Positions 31,719 through 34,144 of a stretch of DNA of 34,144 nt are shown one piece after another. Location: the NCBI GenBank assembly GCA_023430045.1, contig JAEZCF010000017.1:1-34144 (forward strand), written 5' to 3'. A program made the position numbers and the translations under genes. Numbering within the stretch: position 1 is the stretch's first letter; each line of letters starts with the position of its first letter. The notes under the pieces are model-generated. The model had not been told where the DNA came from. It did no database searches and was given only the letters and a program-made list of their open reading frames with translations. This stretch comes from Pseudomonadota bacterium (GTDB taxonomy: Bacteria; Pseudomonadota; Gammaproteobacteria; Xanthomonadales; Xanthomonadaceae).

Positions 31719-34144
31719 ATGAACGCACCCGCCAAATTCACCACTTCCCAGATTCGTGCCGATTTCCTTGAGTTCTTCAGGGGAAAGGGCCACACCATCG
31801 TGCCGTCCGCACCGCTGGTTCCGGGCAACGACCCGACCCTGCTGTTCACCAATTCGGGCATGGTCCAGTTCAAGGACGTGTTCCTTGGCGCGGAAAAGCG
31901 CAGCTACGTGCGCGCGGCCGATGTCCAGCGCTGCCTGCGTGCCGGCGGCAAGCACAACGACCTGGACCAGGTGGGTTACACCGCACGTCACCACACCTTC
32001 TTTGAAATGCTGGGCAACTGGTCGTTCGGCGATTATTTCAAGAAGGACGCCATCGCCTGGGCCTGGGAACTGCTGACCCAGGTCTGGAAGCTGCCGGCGG
32101 AGCGTCTGCTGGTTACCGTCTACCAGACCGATGACGAGGCCTATGCGTTGTGGCGCGACATGGTGGGCATCCCGGAAGATCGCATCGTGCGCATCGGCGA
32201 CAACAAGGGCGCGCCGTTCGCTTCCGACAACTTCTGGCAGATGGCCGAAACCGGTCCATGCGGCCCGTGTACCGAGATCTTCTACGACCACGGTGAGCAT
32301 ATCGCCGGTGGCCCGCCGGGCTCGCCGGACGAAGATGGCGATCGCTTCATCGAGATCTGGAACCTGGTCTTCATGCAGTTCGACCGCCAGCCGGATGGCA
32401 CCCTGGTACCGCTGCCCGCGCCCTGCGTGGATACCGGCATGGGTCTGGAACGCCTGGCGGCGATCCTGCAGCACGTGCATACCAACTACGAAATCGACCT
32501 GTTCCAGGCGCTCATCGCCGAGGCCGCGCGCCTCACCGGCACCGCCGACCTCGACAACAAGTCGCTGCGCGTGATCGCCGACCACATCCGCGCCTGCAGC
32601 TTCCTGATCGTCGACGGCGTGCTGCCCTCGAACGAAGGTCGCGGTTACGTCCTGCGCCGGATCATCCGCCGTGCCCTGCGCCATGGCTGGATGCTGGGCA
32701 CGCGCGGGCCGTTCTTCCACCGCCTGGTGGGCACCCTCGCCACGCTGATGGGGGAGGCCTATCCGGAACTCGCGGCCAGGCGCGAACTGGTGGAGAAGGC
32801 GCTGCTGGCCGAGGAGGAGCGCTTCGCCGAGACGCTCGATGCCGGCATGAAGATCTTCGACGAGGTCGCGGCGAAGTCGGGCGGCACCATTCCCGGCGCC
32901 GATGCGTTCCGCCTCTACGACACCTACGGTTTCCCGCTCGACCTGACCCAGGACATCGCGCGCGAGCGCGGCTTGGCGGTGGATACGGCCGGCTTCGACA
33001 TGGCGATGGAGAAGCAGCGCGAACCCGCGCGCGCGGCCGGCACGTTCGGCGGCGGCGTACAGCTGCCCGCCGACCTGGTCGCGCAGCTGAAGCCGACCCG
33101 CTTCCTGGGCTACGACGCACTGCGGGCCGAAGGCCTCGAGGTGCTGGCGCTGCTCAGGGACGGCCGCCCTGTCGAGTCCATCACAGCCGGCGACGACGCC
33201 ATCGTGATCCTCGACGCCACCGCGTTCTACGGCGAATCCGGCGGGCAGGTCGGCGACACCGGCGAACTGCACGGCCTGGACACGCGTTTCACCGTCACCG
33301 ACACCCAGAAACTGGCCGGGCAGTTCTTCGCCCACTTCGGCAGACTGCAGGCCGGTATCCTGCACCGCGGCGACACGCTCGCCGGCACGGTGGACGCCGA
33401 ACGTCGCGGCAGCATCGTGCTCAACCACAGCGCGACGCACCTGCTGCATGGCGCGCTGCGCGGACTGCTGGGCACGCACGTCGCGCAGAAGGGTTCGCTG
33501 GTCGCCCCCGACCGCCTGCGCTTCGACTTCTCGCACTTCCAGCCGGTGCATGGCGACGAGCTCGCCGAAATCGAGCGCCGGGTCAACGTCGAAGTCCGCG
33601 CCAACCATCCCGTGGCCATCGACGAGATGGGCATGCAGGAGGCCATGGACGCCGGCGCCATCGCCCTGTTCGGCGAGAAGTACGGCGATCGCGTGCGGGT
33701 GGTCCGGATGGGCGATTCGGTCGAGCTGTGCGGTGGCACCCATGTCGGCCGCACCGGCGAGATCGGCCTGTTCAAGCTGGTCTCCGAGGGCGGCGTTTCG
33801 GCCGGCGTGCGCCGGGTCGAGGCCCTCACCGGACAGGCCGCGCTGGACCATGTGCTGGGCGAGGAACGCCGGCTGCGCGAGGCGGCCGGCCTGCTGGGCG
33901 GCACCACCGCCGAGGTCGCCGACAAGCTGCGAGGCTTGATCGAGCGTCAGAAGCGTCTGGAGCGCGAAGTCGAAACGCACAAGGCCAAGGCGGCCAGTGG
34001 CGCGACTGCGGACCTGGGCGCGCAGGCCGTGGACGTGGCCGGCATCAAGGTGCGCGCCGCGCGCGTGGAGGGGCTGGATGCCAAGGCCCTGCGCGACGCG
34101 CTCGACCGCCTGCGCCAGCAGCTGGGCGATGCGGCGATCGTGCT
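31719..34144 (+). CDS. alaS: Alanyl-tRNA synthetase (3' end beyond window)
   Basis: Charges tRNA-Ala with alanine and edits mischarged Ser and Gly. The frame is open to the window end: 808 codons visible of about 880 expected. The class II catalytic core begins TTSQIRADFLEFFRGKGHTIVPSAPLVPGNDPTLLFTNSGMVQFKDVF (motif 1 region), with FFEMLGNWSFGDYFK, and GMGLERLAAILQ as motif 3. The editing domain has the zinc HxxxH (His570, His574; NHSATHLLHG) and C671-GGTH-675. The DHHA1 region is cut off. The 105-bp gap behind recX has an 8-bp-class hairpin (CCGGCC-AGCGT-GGCCGG, about 31665-31681) in the leader. Confidence 0.96.
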   Translation, partial: MNAPAKFTTSQIRADFLEFFRGKGHTIVPSAPLVPGNDPTLLFTNSGMVQFKDVFLGAEKRSYVRAADVQRCLRAGGKHNDLDQVGYTARHHTFFEMLGNWSFGDYFKKDAIAWAWELLTQVWKLPAERLLVTVYQTDDEAYALWRDMVGIPEDRIVRIGDNKGAPFASDNFWQMAETGPCGPCTEIFYDHGEHIAGGPPGSPDEDGDRFIEIWNLVFMQFDRQPDGTLVPLPAPCVDTGMGLERLAAILQHVHTNYEIDLFQALIAEAARLTGTADLDNKSLRVIADHIRACSFLIVDGVLPSNEGRGYVLRRIIRRALRHGWMLGTRGPFFHRLVGTLATLMGEAYPELAARRELVEKALLAEEERFAETLDAGMKIFDEVAAKSGGTIPGADAFRLYDTYGFPLDLTQDIARERGLAVDTAGFDMAMEKQREPARAAGTFGGGVQLPADLVAQLKPTRFLGYDALRAEGLEVLALLRDGRPVESITAGDDAIVILDATAFYGESGGQVGDTGELHGLDTRFTVTDTQKLAGQFFAHFGRLQAGILHRGDTLAGTVDAERRGSIVLNHSATHLLHGALRGLLGTHVAQKGSLVAPDRLRFDFSHFQPVHGDELAEIERRVNVEVRANHPVAIDEMGMQEAMDAGAIALFGEKYGDRVRVVRMGDSVELCGGTHVGRTGEIGLFKLVSEGGVSAGVRRVEALTGQAALDHVLGEERRLREAAGLLGGTTAEVADKLRGLIERQKRLEREVETHKAKAASGATADLGAQAVDVAGIKVRAARVEGLDAKALRDALDRLRQQLGDAAIV

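Noticed and set aside
31635..33980. A 781-codon open frame on the minus strand opposite alaS
   Set aside because: Shadow of the alaS codon pattern in high-GC DNA; alaS is clearly the real gene.

Overview
The window comes from a high-GC gammaproteobacterium of the Xanthomonadaceae/Lysobacteraceae, most likely Stenotrophomonas. The evidence is the gene order (pyrG-kdsA-eno-ftsB-ispD-ispF-truD and lexA-recA-recX-alaS), a Xanthomonas-type LexA operator (TTAGTAGTAATACTACTAA), the absence of rpoS behind nlpD, and several short GTAG-headed palindromes that resemble the SMAG repeats of S. maltophilia. No rRNA, tRNA, CRISPR array, phage or transposase gene was seen. Almost all of it is chromosomal housekeeping DNA.

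Layout. 1-217 is a repeat cluster. 218-2171 (minus) holds an ExoD-family membrane protein and a CNNM/CorC-type CBS-domain membrane protein. 2444-4204 (plus) is a DUF47-pit phosphate-uptake pair behind a possible Pho box. It converges on parE (4347-6236, minus) across a strong terminator. 6397-6639 is a small secreted protein of unknown function. 7081-9669 carries pyrG and kdsA, and 9855-13753 carries eno-ftsB-ispD-ispF-truD with ATGA overlaps. A perfect 52-bp palindrome separates truD from a convergent Smr-domain gene. 14550-17412 is surE-pcm-yqaA-like-nlpD. 17528-18223 (minus) holds an Mth938-like gene and yhbY, and the latter diverges from rlmE-ftsH (18290-20930).

21113-22879 encodes a secreted alkaline-phosphatase-superfamily protein with four hemopexin-like repeats at its C-terminus. 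It lies between ftsH and folP, which are neighbours in E. coli, and it is the least ordinary gene here. Then come a small membrane protein, folP-miaA-hfq-hflX (23220-26773), pncC and an ABC1/UbiB-family kinase (26881-29091), the SOS block lexA-recA-recX (29171-31613), and alaS, which is cut by the window end.

How the genes fit together: nucleotide and isoprenoid precursors (pyrG, ispD, ispF), KDO for LPS (kdsA), glycolysis (eno), division (ftsB, nlpD), RNA modification and ribosome assembly (truD, rlmE, yhbY, miaA), post-transcriptional control (hfq, hflX), proteolysis (ftsH), DNA topology and repair (parE, lexA, recA, recX) and phosphate uptake (pit). No complete undescribed multi-gene system was found. 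The best candidates for novelty are the phosphatase-hemopexin fusion, a possible leader ORF ahead of pyrG, and the regulatory sites at pit and lexA.
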